Assembly (NCBI RefSeq): GCF_007679035.1
Contig: NZ_VEFR01000001.1
Coordinates: 124,001 to 188,000, forward strand
Direction: 5' to 3'
From: Agrococcus jejuensis
GTDB taxonomy: Bacteria; Actinomycetota; Actinomycetes; Actinomycetales; Microbacteriaceae
Length of the DNA: 64,000 bases
Shown here: positions 19,032 through 27,041 of the stretch, piece after piece
How the letters are laid out: every line of letters starts with the position of its first letter
Position numbering within the stretch: the first letter of the stretch is position 1
Notes under the pieces: generated by a model
Database searches by the model: none
What the model saw: only the letters and a program-made list of their open reading frames with translations
What the model was told of the DNA's origin: nothing
Made by a program: the position numbers and the translations under genes

Positions 19032-19946
19032 TCAGGCGGGCGGTCGAGCGCGCGCGAGGCGCCCGCCGCGTCGCGCGGGCAGGCTCACGAGCACGATGCC
19101 GACGGCCACGGCGCCCAGGCCCACCCACGCGAGCGTCGAGAGCCGCTCGTGCAGCACGAGCACCGCGAGCAGCGTCGCCACGACGGGCTCGGCGAGCGCG
19201 AGCGTCGTCGCCGTCGACGCAGTGAGGGCGCGCAGGGCGAAGCCGAACAGCAGGTACGACGCCGCCATCGGCACGAGCGCGAGGTACGCGAGGGTCAGCG
19301 CGCCGTGGCCTGACGCGAGGGGGCCTGGGCCGAGCACGACGAAGAGCGGCACCATGACGACGCTGCCGACGAGGAAGATCGATGCCATCGACCCCTGCGA
19401 CGAGCGACCACCGGCGATGAGGCGGGCCCCCGCGTACGAGTACAGCGCGTAGCCGACGCCCGCCGCGAGGCCGAGCGCGATGCCGAGGATCGGGTTCGAG
19501 CCGGTGGTCGACTCGCCGGAGCCGACGGCGAGCAGCGCCACGCCGACGGCGGCGATCGCGGTCGCGAGCCCCCAGCGCGCCGTCGGGCGACGACCATCGA
19601 GGATCCACTCGAGCGCCGCTGCGAAGATCGGGCCGGAGCCGAGCGCGAGCACGTTGCCCACCGCGACGCCCGCGAGGTCCATCGCGGGGTAGTAGGCGGT
19701 GGGGTAGAGCACGGCGCCCGCGCCGCCCGCGAGCAGCCACGGCCATGCCGAGCGGTCGCGCAGCACGCGTGCGACGGCGCGCCACGCGATGACGGCGAGC
19801 ACGATGCCGCCGAAGCCGAACGTCGCCATGCCGATGAGCAGCGGCGACGAGCCCTCGGGCGCGAAGTGCGCCACGGTGCCGGTCGTGCCCCACAGCACCG
19901 CCGCGGCGAGCACGGCGGCCGTGTGGATGGGTCGCGCGTCGCTCAC
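19032..19946 (-). CDS. EamA/DMT-family transporter (RhtA-like exporter)
   Basis: This 304-residue protein has ten hydrophobic segments arranged as two EamA repeats of five (about 8-145 and 155-295). It has typical EamA motifs such as LWGTTGTVAHFAPEG in TM1 and LAEPVVATLLAVLVLHE in TM9, close to the threonine/homoserine exporter RhtA type. The GTG start is supported by a TAGGCT -10 six bases upstream, giving a leaderless transcript. The substrate is likely an amino acid or related metabolite, but is unproven. Confidence 0.88.
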   Translation of the reverse strand: MSDARPIHTAAVLAAAVLWGTTGTVAHFAPEGSSPLLIGMATFGFGGIVLAVIAWRAVARVLRDRSAWPWLLAGGAGAVLYPTAYYPAMDLAGVAVGNVLALGSGPIFAAALEWILDGRRPTARWGLATAIAAVGVALLAVGSGESTTGSNPILGIALGLAAGVGYALYSYAGARLIAGGRSSQGSMASIFLVGSVVMVPLFVVLGPGPLASGHGALTLAYLALVPMAASYLLFGFALRALTASTATTLALAEPVVATLLAVLVLHERLSTLAWVGLGAVAVGIVLVSLPARRGGRLARARPPA

Positions 19947-19952
19947 GGATCG

Positions 19953-19958
19953 AGCCTA
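19953..19958 (-). promoter_or_regulatory. Leaderless-type -10 of the EamA transporter gene
   Basis: Read on the minus strand, TAGGCT lies six bases before the GTG start at 19946. Confidence 0.55.
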
Positions 19959-20018
19959 GGCGCGGCGAACCTGGCGATTCGCCGCGCACGGCGCAGCGGC
20001 GTCGGGGAGGATGGTGCC

Positions 20019-20852
20019 GTGCGCCGCATCCGAGCCCTCCTGCACGGCATGACGATCCTCGCCGCCGGCTTCCGCATCGGCTGGAGGAACCCCCGACTCG
20101 CGATCCTCGGCATGGTGCCGCCGCTCGTGGTCGGCGCGCTGCTCGTCGTCGGCCTCGTCGTGCTCGGCGTCAACGCGACGTCGATCGTCGAGGGGCTGAC
20201 GCCGTTCGCGGACGGCTGGAGCGACCCGTGGCCCGCCGTGCTGCGGGTCGTGCTGGCCATCGCCCTCGTCGCGGGTGCCGCTGCCGTGGGCGTGCTGCTG
20301 TTCGCCGCCGTCACGCTGCTGGTCGGCGCACCGTTCTACGAGCGCGTCTGGCGCGCGGCCGAGGGCGAGCTCGGCGGCGTGCCCGACGAGGTCGAGCTCA
20401 CGGTGGGCCAGTCGATCGCGAAGGGCCTCGACGACGGCCTGCGGCTCGCCGGCATCGCGATCCTCACGGGCCTCGTGGTGTTCGTGCTGGGTCTCATCCC
20501 CGTCGTCGGCCCCGTGGTCGGCTGGATCGGCGGCGCGCTCGTCGGCTCGCGCGCCCTCGCGGTCGAGCTCTCGAGCATGCCGGGCGACGCGCGCGGCATG
20601 AGCCTCGACGAGCGGCGCCGACTGCTCGACACGGCCCCCGACGTCGCGCGAGGCTTCGGCCTCGCCGTCTACCTGCTGTTCCTCGTGCCCGGCGGCGCCG
20701 TGCTGTGCACGCCGGCCGCGACGGTCGGCGGCATGCTGCTCGTGCGCGAGCTGCGGGGCGAGCCGACGACGCCCACGACCGTGCACGATCCCGGTGCCGA
20801 CGAGGTACCACCCGTGCCACCGGCGCCCTCGACCCTGCCGCCGCTCGCGTAG
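20019..20852 (+). CDS. EI24-domain membrane protein
   Basis: This 277-residue membrane protein of the EI24/CysZ-like superfamily has four long hydrophobic segments. The characteristic stretch is ILTGLVVFVLGLIPVVGPVV followed by GSRALAVE. The family includes the sulfate permease CysZ and many actinobacterial proteins of unknown function; no cysteine-synthesis gene is near, so CysZ function is not assumed. The GTG is chosen because GGGGAGG sits at a proper distance. A later in-frame ATG at 20049 (MTILAAGF) is possible. The stop codon is shared with the -10 of the first fem gene. Confidence 0.85.
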   Translation: MRRIRALLHGMTILAAGFRIGWRNPRLAILGMVPPLVVGALLVVGLVVLGVNATSIVEGLTPFADGWSDPWPAVLRVVLAIALVAGAAAVGVLLFAAVTLLVGAPFYERVWRAAEGELGGVPDEVELTVGQSIAKGLDDGLRLAGIAILTGLVVFVLGLIPVVGPVVGWIGGALVGSRALAVELSSMPGDARGMSLDERRRLLDTAPDVARGFGLAVYLLFLVPGGAVLCTPAATVGGMLLVRELRGEPTTPTTVHDPGADEVPPVPPAPSTLPPLA

Positions 20853-20855
20853 GCT
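20850..20855 (+). promoter_or_regulatory. Leaderless-type -10 of the fem cluster
   Basis: TAGGCT overlaps the TAG stop of the EI24 gene and lies seven bases before the ATG of the first fem gene, so the array can start its own transcript. Confidence 0.55.
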
Positions 20856-20862
20856 GTCACGA

Positions 20863-21918
20863 ATGTCCGGCTCCACCTTCGTGCGCGCAGCCACGGCCGA
20901 CGAGATCGCCCGCTGGGACGACCTCCTCCTCACGAACCCCGACGGCGGGCACATGGTGCAGTCGACGGCGTTCGCAGAGGTCAAGCGGGGAGACGGCCTC
21001 GAGCCGCGCTTCCTCGTCGTCGAGGGCGCGCAGACCATCCACGTGCTCGTGCTCGAGGGCCGCGTCTGGCTCGGCCGCTACTGGTACGTGCCGCTCGGCC
21101 CCACCGGCGACGACCTCGAGGGCATCGTCGCTGCGCTGCGCGCCTACGCGGCCGAGCAGCCCGGCCTGCTCGTCGTGAAGGTCGAGCCGCGCCTCGAGCG
21201 CACGCCCGAGCTCGTCGCGCGGCTCGAGGCCGCGGGCCTCGAGGTCAGCCGTGACATGCAGGTGCAGACCCACACGGTCGTGCTCGACCTCGAGCAGGGG
21301 GCGGAGGCGCTGCTCGCCTCGTTCTCGCAGTCGACGAGGCGGCACATCCGCAAGGCGGAGCGCGACGGCTACCGCGTCGAGCGCGTCGACGTCACGCCCG
21401 AGACCCGAGCGCGCATGCACGCCATGATGCAGACCGTCGCGGGCGGCAAGGGCATGGACGGCATGCGCGAGCGCGCCTACTACGACCGGTTCTGGCAGGC
21501 GTTCGCCGACCACGGCACGGGGCAGCTCTACCTCGGCTTCGACGACGACGGCGACGAGCCGCAGGCGGGCGTCTTCGTGACCTTCGCCGGCCGCACCGCC
21601 GTGTACAAGGACGGTGGCTCGCGCCCCGACCGGCGCATCGCCGGCGGCGCACCGCTGCTGCTCTACACGGCGATGCAGGACGCCATCGCGCGCGGCTGCA
21701 CCGGCTTCGACCTCGCGGGCACCCCGCCGGTCGATCGGCTCGACGACCCGACGCATCCGTTCCACGGGCTCGGCCAGTTCAAGACGCGCTTCGGCCCCGT
21801 CACGAGCTTCCTGCCCTCGTTCGACCTCGTGCTGCATCCCGTGCGGCACCGACTGTGGGAGCGCGTGCTGCGCAGGATCGAGTGGCGCCTGAAGCCCGGA
21901 CCGGACACGCTGCGATGA
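20863..21918 (+). CDS. FemABX-family peptidoglycan bridge aminoacyl transferase 1
   Basis: Fem/MurM-type proteins transfer amino acids from aminoacyl-tRNA onto the stem peptide of lipid II to build the interpeptide bridge. This 351-residue copy has the GNAT-like fold markers NPDGGHMVQS near residue 25, FSQSTRRHIRKAERDGYRVE near 150, and YKDGGSRPDRRIAGGA near 245, followed by a lysine/arginine-rich end. It is closest to copy 2 (shared SRPDRRI and the FDLAGTPP/FDMMGAPP block), not copies 3-4. Amino-acid specificity cannot be read. Confidence 0.93.
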   Translation: MSGSTFVRAATADEIARWDDLLLTNPDGGHMVQSTAFAEVKRGDGLEPRFLVVEGAQTIHVLVLEGRVWLGRYWYVPLGPTGDDLEGIVAALRAYAAEQPGLLVVKVEPRLERTPELVARLEAAGLEVSRDMQVQTHTVVLDLEQGAEALLASFSQSTRRHIRKAERDGYRVERVDVTPETRARMHAMMQTVAGGKGMDGMRERAYYDRFWQAFADHGTGQLYLGFDDDGDEPQAGVFVTFAGRTAVYKDGGSRPDRRIAGGAPLLLYTAMQDAIARGCTGFDLAGTPPVDRLDDPTHPFHGLGQFKTRFGPVTSFLPSFDLVLHPVRHRLWERVLRRIEWRLKPGPDTLR

Positions 21919-22976
21919 CGGGGGAGACGGTGCACGAGCTGCGCGAGGCGACGGCGGCCGAGATCGCCGAGTGGGACGCCCTCGTGGCGCAGAACCCCGA
22001 CGGCGGCCAGTTCACGCAGACGCTGGCGTTCGCCGCGGTGAAGCGATGGGACGGCTTCCGCACCCACCACATGGTCTACGACGGCGCCGAGCCCGTGCAC
22101 GCGCTCGTGCTCGAGCGCCACGGCGTCGTCGGGCGCTTCTGGTACGTGCCGTCGGGCCCGTGGCATCCGCGCTTCGACTCGATCGTCGCCGCCACGCGGG
22201 CGTACGTCGAGCGGCACCGCCCAGATCTCGTGTCGGTGAAGCTCGAGCCGCGCCTGCGCCGCACCGACGAGCACATGCAGCTGCTGCGCGACGCGGGCCT
22301 CGTCGAGGCCGACGACGTGCAGATCCACACGCACACGGTCATCGCCGACCTCGCGCAGGGCCCCGACGCCCTGCTGGCGAGCTTCTCGAAGGCCGTGCGC
22401 AAGAACATCCGCCACGCCGAGCGCGAGGGCTACACGGTCGAGCGCGTCGAGCCGACGCCCGCGCTCATGGACCAGATGTGGGCGCGCATGCAGACGATCG
22501 CGGGCGGCGGCGGCCTCAGCGGCATGCGCGGCGAGGAGTACTACCGCACGGTGTGGAAGGCGTTCACCGACCACGGCATGGCCGACTGGTGGGTGGGCGA
22601 CGACGGCGGCGACGGCCCCCAGACCATCACCTTCACGATCCCGTTCGGCCGCGACGTCATCGACAAGGACGAGGGCTCGCGTCCCGACCGCCGCATCAAC
22701 GGCGGCGCCCACCTGGGCCGCTGGACGCGCATGCAGCACTACGCCGAGCGCGGGTTCGAGGGCTTCGACATGATGGGCGCCCCGCCGTCGTGGCGCAAGG
22801 ACGACGACACGCACTTCATGCACTCGCTCGCGCGCTTCAAGACGCAGTTCGCACCGATCGCCGACTTCGTGCCGTCGTTCGACCTCGAGCTGAAGCCCGG
22901 CACGCAGCGGCTGTGGGACCGGTACGTGCGACCGATCGAATGGCGCGCGAAGCGCCGGTACACGGGACTGTGGTGA
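21915..22976 (+). CDS. FemABX-family peptidoglycan bridge aminoacyl transferase 2
   Basis: This 353-residue paralogue overlaps copy 1 by four bases (ATGA) and copy 3 by one (TGATG). Diagnostic blocks are NPDGGQFTQTLAFAAVKRWD, FSKAVRKNIRHAEREGYTVE and DKDEGSRPDRRINGGAHLGR. It ends with WRAKRRYTGLW, the short basic/aromatic tail seen in other copies. It pairs with copy 1 by shared block spelling. Overlapping starts and stops suggest coupled, roughly equal production of copies 1-3. Confidence 0.93.
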   Translation: MTGETVHELREATAAEIAEWDALVAQNPDGGQFTQTLAFAAVKRWDGFRTHHMVYDGAEPVHALVLERHGVVGRFWYVPSGPWHPRFDSIVAATRAYVERHRPDLVSVKLEPRLRRTDEHMQLLRDAGLVEADDVQIHTHTVIADLAQGPDALLASFSKAVRKNIRHAEREGYTVERVEPTPALMDQMWARMQTIAGGGGLSGMRGEEYYRTVWKAFTDHGMADWWVGDDGGDGPQTITFTIPFGRDVIDKDEGSRPDRRINGGAHLGRWTRMQHYAERGFEGFDMMGAPPSWRKDDDTHFMHSLARFKTQFAPIADFVPSFDLELKPGTQRLWDRYVRPIEWRAKRRYTGLW

Positions 22977-24064
22977 TGGAGGTGGCGGACACGGTGGCGA
23001 CGCTGAGGACGGCGACGGCGACGGAGGTCGCCGATTGGGACGCGCTCGTGCAGGCGAACCCCGACGGCGGCCAGTGGGCGCAGGGCGAGGCGTACGCGGC
23101 GCTCAAGCAGCACGAGGACGGCCTGCACCCCGTGCACCTCGTGCTCGAGGGCGCTCCGGGCGTCGACGGCGCCGTGGCGATGCTCGCGCTCGAGCACCGC
23201 TCGATCGTCGGTCGCCAGTGGTACCTGCCGCAGGGGCCGAGCCTGCCCGTCGAGGCCGTGCCGGCGTTCACCGCGGCGCTGCGCGCGTTCGCGCAGACGG
23301 TGCCGCATCTGTACGCCGTGCGCATCGAGCCCTTCGTCGTCGACGTGCCCGAGGTGCGCTCGACGCTCGCGGATGCCGGATGGGTCGCCTCCGACCGCAT
23401 GCAGCAGAACCAGCACACCGTGCTCGTCGACCTCGAGCCCGAGACCGACGCGATCTTCGCCGCGTTCTCGAAGAACCTGCGCAACCACATCCGCAAGGCC
23501 GGCCGCGAGGGCTACCGCGTCGAGAAGGTCGAGCCGACCGACGCGAACCTCGAGACCATGTACCGCCTCATGCAGACGGTGTCCGGCGGCAAGGGCGTCG
23601 CGGGCATGAAGCCGTACCGCTACTACCGCCGGCTCTGGACCGAGCTGCGCGATCGTGGCCAGGGGCACCTGTGGTTCGGCTACGACGGCGCGCACGAGGG
23701 CCCGCAGGCGTCGTCGTTCATGATCGGCTACGGCCGCTACGCGCTGGCGAAGGACGGCGGCTCGGTGCCCGACCGTGCGATCCGCGGCGGTGCGCACCTC
23801 ATGCGCTGGACCGCGATGCAGTGGTTCAAGGAGCACGACGGGCGCACGATCTACGACGCGTACGCGACGCCGCCGTCGTGGAAGGCCGACGACCGCAGCG
23901 AGCAGCTGTGGGGTCCCGGCCAGTTCAAGCTGCTGTTCGGACCGATCACCGATCACGTGCCGAGCCACCTGCTGCTGCTCGAGCCGCGTCGCTGGCGGCT
24001 GTTCTCGCGCCTCGTGCTCCCGGTCGAGTGGCGCCTCCGGAAGCGGCCCTACGGCATCTGGTAG
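22976..24064 (+). CDS. FemABX-family peptidoglycan bridge aminoacyl transferase 3
   Basis: This 362-residue paralogue begins MEVADTVATLRTATATEV, slightly longer at the N-terminus than copies 1-2. Blocks are NPDGGQWAQGEAYAALKQ, FSKNLRNHIRKAGREGYRVE and AKDGGSVPDRAIRGGAHLMR, then RTIYDAYATPPSWKADD. The last two blocks are almost identical to those of copy 4, showing that copies 3 and 4 arose by a more recent duplication than the 1/2 versus 3/4 split. The C-terminus is RLRKRPYGIW. Confidence 0.93.
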   Translation: MEVADTVATLRTATATEVADWDALVQANPDGGQWAQGEAYAALKQHEDGLHPVHLVLEGAPGVDGAVAMLALEHRSIVGRQWYLPQGPSLPVEAVPAFTAALRAFAQTVPHLYAVRIEPFVVDVPEVRSTLADAGWVASDRMQQNQHTVLVDLEPETDAIFAAFSKNLRNHIRKAGREGYRVEKVEPTDANLETMYRLMQTVSGGKGVAGMKPYRYYRRLWTELRDRGQGHLWFGYDGAHEGPQASSFMIGYGRYALAKDGGSVPDRAIRGGAHLMRWTAMQWFKEHDGRTIYDAYATPPSWKADDRSEQLWGPGQFKLLFGPITDHVPSHLLLLEPRRWRLFSRLVLPVEWRLRKRPYGIW

Positions 24065-24095
24065 TCCGCTGTACGTGAGGCGTCCTCACCGCCGA

Positions 24096-24101
24096 TAGTC
24101 T
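24096..24101 (+). promoter_or_regulatory. Possible internal -10 before the fourth fem gene
   Basis: TAGTCT lies in the only real gap in the array (54 bases, 24065-24118), 17 bases before the ATG at 24119. It is preceded by a small hairpin at 24075-24089 (GTGAGG/CCTCAC, three-base loop). Together they could let copy 4 be expressed apart from copies 1-3. Confidence 0.35.
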
Positions 24102-24118
24102 CCCCGCGGGGGACGAGG

Positions 24119-25210
24119 ATGACGATGGCAGGGGAGTGGTCGCTGCGCGCGGCCACGCCGACGGAACGGCGCGACTGGGATGCCGGCGTCGAGGGGAATC
24201 CCGACGGCGGGCAGTGGACGCAGGGCGCGGCGTTCGCAGCCCTCAAGGCGCCCGACCGCCTCACGCCGCGCTTCCTCGTGCTCGAGCGCGACGGCGAGAC
24301 CGGGCTCGAGCGCATCCACGTGCTCGCCCTCGAGCACCGCAGCGTCGCCGGCCGATTCTGGTACCTGCCCACGGGCCCTGGCGTCGCGTCGATCCACGAC
24401 CTCCCCGGCGTCGTCGAGGCCTTCCGCGCCGAGCGGCACGGCCTGCTGCGCGGGGTCTTCGCGCTCAAGGTCGAGCCGTTCGTCGTCGACACGCCCGAGC
24501 ATCGTGCCGTGCTGCAGGGCGCCGGGCTGCGCGCATCCGCCGTGATCCAGAAGAACACGCACACGGTGCTCGTGCCGCTCGACCGCGAGCCCGACGCGAT
24601 CTTCGCCGGCTTCTCGAAGAGCCTGCGCAACCACATCCGATCCGCGGACCGGGGTGGATACCGCGTCGAGAAGGTCGAGCCCGGCGAGGACACGTACCGC
24701 ACGATGTACCGCCTCATGCAGACGATCTCGGGCGGGCGCGGCAGCGACCTCACGCGGCCGTACGAGTACTACCACCGGCTCTGGAGCGAGCTGTGCGCGC
24801 GTGGCCAGGGGCACTTCTGGTTCGGCTACGACGGCGCGCACGAGGGCCCGCAGGCCTCGGCGTTCATGATCGGCTACGGCCGCACCGCGATCGCGAAGGA
24901 CGGCGGATCCGTGCCCGACCGCGCCATCCGCGGGGGCGCGGCGCTCATGCGCTGGACGGCGATGCAGTGGTTCCGCTCCCGCGACGGGCGCACGATCTAC
25001 GACGCGTACGTCACGCCGCCGTCGTGGCTCGCGCACGATCCCGAGCAGCCCATGCACGGGCCCGGCATCTTCAAGCTGCAGTTCGGACCGATCGTCGACC
25101 ACCTCCCGAGCCACGACCTCGTGCTCGACGAGCGACGCTTCCAGCTGTTCGTGCGGCTGCTGCTGCCGATCGAGTGGCGCGTGCGGCGGCGACCCGGCGG
25201 CATCTGGTAG
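24119..25210 (+). CDS. FemABX-family peptidoglycan bridge aminoacyl transferase 4
   Basis: This 363-residue paralogue carries NPDGGQWTQGAAFAALKAPD, FSKSLRNHIRSADRGGYRVE, AKDGGSVPDRAIRGGAALMR and RTIYDAYVTPPSWLAHD, and ends VRRRPGGIW. It is the closest relative of copy 3. It is separated from copy 3 by 54 bases with a possible promoter. A second ATG two codons downstream (24125) is an equally good start. Four copies suggest several successive additions to the bridge, or different residues, in the B-type peptidoglycan typical of Microbacteriaceae (inference). Confidence 0.93.
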   Translation: MTMAGEWSLRAATPTERRDWDAGVEGNPDGGQWTQGAAFAALKAPDRLTPRFLVLERDGETGLERIHVLALEHRSVAGRFWYLPTGPGVASIHDLPGVVEAFRAERHGLLRGVFALKVEPFVVDTPEHRAVLQGAGLRASAVIQKNTHTVLVPLDREPDAIFAGFSKSLRNHIRSADRGGYRVEKVEPGEDTYRTMYRLMQTISGGRGSDLTRPYEYYHRLWSELCARGQGHFWFGYDGAHEGPQASAFMIGYGRTAIAKDGGSVPDRAIRGGAALMRWTAMQWFRSRDGRTIYDAYVTPPSWLAHDPEQPMHGPGIFKLQFGPIVDHLPSHDLVLDERRFQLFVRLLLPIEWRVRRRPGGIW

Positions 25211-25266
25211 CCGTCGCGCGGTGCGGCACGCCGCGAGCGTGGAGCGAACGGTGGGGGACAGGCGGC

Positions 25267-25272
25267 TACGCT
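25267..25272 (+). promoter_or_regulatory. Leaderless-type -10 before the gene at 25279
   Basis: TACGCT lies six bases before the ATG. It fixes the start of an otherwise unknown gene. Confidence 0.5.
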
Positions 25273-25278
25273 GGCTGC

Positions 25279-25788
25279 ATGGCGCGCGTCGGGGATCCAG
25301 CCGAGCTGGCCCGCATCCTGCGCGGCGAGTGGGCGGTGCGAGCGACGACGTTCCCGTACTGGCTCTCGCCGAACCGCCGCAACACGCGCGTGACGATCGA
25401 CGTCGTCGAGGGCTCGCCGCTCAAGCTGCGCGAGACCTACGAGTACCACCGCCCCGACAAGGGCGACCGGGAGCTCGTGGCCGAGATGCGCTGGAAGGGC
25501 GACCACTTCGCGTGGAAGGCGCTCGGGGCGTCGAAGCTCATCCGCACGGCATGCGTCGTGAGCGACACGCCCGCGACCGCCGACATCGTGAGCGTGCACT
25601 TCGGCCGCAGCGCCATGCTGCGCCAGCCGGCCGTGACGCTGCTCGCGAGGCCGCACCTCGACCCCGACCACGTGCGCGCGATGGTGTCGCGCGACACGCA
25701 TTCGTTCGAGCTGTCGGCGACCGAGTTCTGGCGCCTGCAGTGGCTGCCCGTCCACCCGATCGTGTCGTCGGAGCCGCAGCCCACCTGA
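25279..25788 (+). CDS. Hypothetical protein (169 aa)
   Basis: I do not recognise this protein. It is soluble, with no signal peptide or membrane segment. The middle looks beta-rich with alternating hydrophobic and charged residues (RRNTRVTIDVVEGSPLKLRE, then MRWKGDHFAWKALG), compatible with a lipocalin-like or other beta-barrel fold, but that is only an impression. It lies 68 bases after the fem array and ten bases before a kinase-like gene on the same strand. Coding is supported by codon pattern and the -10 at 25267. Confidence 0.75.
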   Translation: MARVGDPAELARILRGEWAVRATTFPYWLSPNRRNTRVTIDVVEGSPLKLRETYEYHRPDKGDRELVAEMRWKGDHFAWKALGASKLIRTACVVSDTPATADIVSVHFGRSAMLRQPAVTLLARPHLDPDHVRAMVSRDTHSFELSATEFWRLQWLPVHPIVSSEPQPT

Positions 25789-25798
25789 GTCGTGTTGG

Positions 25799-27001
25799 AT
25801 GGGGTCCATGCTCGACGACGCCGCAGGCATCCTCCGGCGCCTCGCCGCGAGCACGGGCCGTGAGCTGCTGTCGTTCCGGCAGCAGGACCTCGAGCCGGTG
25901 TCCGACGGCATCATCCTCGGCTACGCGTGCACGCTCCGCGCCCCCGACGACCAGGTCGAGCACGTCACGATCTACGTGAACACGTCGCCCGACGCGCCCG
26001 TCGGCGAGCACACGGTGCAGCTCGTCGACCGCGCGACGGGCGATCGGCTCACGGCGTGGACGTACCCGCAGGATCCGTCGCTGCCGTCGCTGCCCGCCGT
26101 GTCGTATCCGGAGGCCGCGGGCGTCGTGCTCGCGAAGTTCGGCATCGAGGCCGCGGGCGCCACGCTCACGATGGAGTCGTACCGGCCGGGCAAGCGCGCG
26201 GTGCTGCGCGTCGACACCGGCGGCACGCAGCACTTCGCGAAGGTCGTGCAGCCGTCGCTCGCCGCGACGATCCACGACCTCCACGTGGCCCTGCACGCCG
26301 CGGGCCTCCCCGTGCCGCGCAGCCTCGGCTACTCGGAGGCCGGCCTGCTGCTGCTCGAGCGCATGCCGGGCGACCCCGCGCTCGAGCACGTCGCGCGCAT
26401 CGCCGACGACCCGCGGTTCCTGCAGGGCGTCGAGCACGTCGTCGCGCAGCTCGCGAGCGTGCGCGTCGGCGTCGCAGCCCGCGAGTCGCTCGCGCGCCGG
26501 GCTGACTGGTACGCCGCCCGCATGGCCGAGACGTCGCCCGTGCTCGCACCGCGCGCCGCCGACATCGTCGCCCGCGTGCGCACGCTGTACGCGTCGACGG
26601 CGGTGCCGACGCCCGTGACGGTGCACGGCGACCTCCACCTCGGCCAGCTGCTCGTCGACCGCCGCGAGCCGTGGCGCATCACGGGGCTCATCGACATCGA
26701 CACCGCGGGTCTCGGCGACCCTGCCGACGACGCGGCAGCCCTCGCGGCGCACGTCGTGGTCACGGCGTTCGAGTCGGCGTCCGCGGGCGCCCGCACCGAC
26801 GCCGAGGCGCTGCGCAGGCTCGCGGCGACGCTGCGATCGCGCTGGGACGACGGGGGCCGCACCGCGGCGATCGCCGCGATCCACCTCACGGGCCACGCCC
26901 TCGCGGTGGCCGGGCGCGGCGACGACCACCTGCCCGTCGCGGCGCGTCTGCTCGACGAGGCCGACCTGGCCCTCGCGACGACCCTGCATCCGCAGCGCTG
27001 A
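25799..27001 (+). CDS. APH-fold kinase (maltokinase/phosphotransferase-like)
   Basis: This 400-residue protein has two parts. An N-terminal domain of about 120 residues resembles the small N-terminal cap found in actinobacterial maltokinase-like proteins. The C-terminal part, about 125-390, is an aminoglycoside-phosphotransferase-type kinase fold. The catalytic loop is VTVHGDLHLGQLLVD and the metal-binding motif is GLIDIDTAGLGDP, both intact; FAKVV near residue 145 holds the likely ATP lysine. The substrate is unknown; drug resistance should not be assumed, and no treS or glg gene is nearby to support maltose. An in-frame ATG at 25808 is an alternative start. Confidence 0.8.
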   Translation: MGSMLDDAAGILRRLAASTGRELLSFRQQDLEPVSDGIILGYACTLRAPDDQVEHVTIYVNTSPDAPVGEHTVQLVDRATGDRLTAWTYPQDPSLPSLPAVSYPEAAGVVLAKFGIEAAGATLTMESYRPGKRAVLRVDTGGTQHFAKVVQPSLAATIHDLHVALHAAGLPVPRSLGYSEAGLLLLERMPGDPALEHVARIADDPRFLQGVEHVVAQLASVRVGVAARESLARRADWYAARMAETSPVLAPRAADIVARVRTLYASTAVPTPVTVHGDLHLGQLLVDRREPWRITGLIDIDTAGLGDPADDAAALAAHVVVTAFESASAGARTDAEALRRLAATLRSRWDDGGRTAAIAAIHLTGHALAVAGRGDDHLPVAARLLDEADLALATTLHPQR

Positions 27002-27002
27002 C

Positions 27003-27022
27003 GCGCGCCGCGATCGGCGCGC
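27003..27022. terminator. Possible bidirectional hairpin between convergent genes
   Basis: GCGCGCCG/CGGCGCGC forms an 8-bp perfect stem with a CGAT loop just after the kinase stop and before the minus-strand phosphatase stop. It has no T-tract, so terminator function is only suggested by position. Confidence 0.35.
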
Positions 27023-27041
27023 CGACGACCGCGGCGTCCGG

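Noticed and set aside
25808-27001. Aminoglycoside resistance gene
   Set aside because: The kinase fold and motifs are shared with many non-resistance kinases, and there is an unrelated N-terminal domain and no mobile context.
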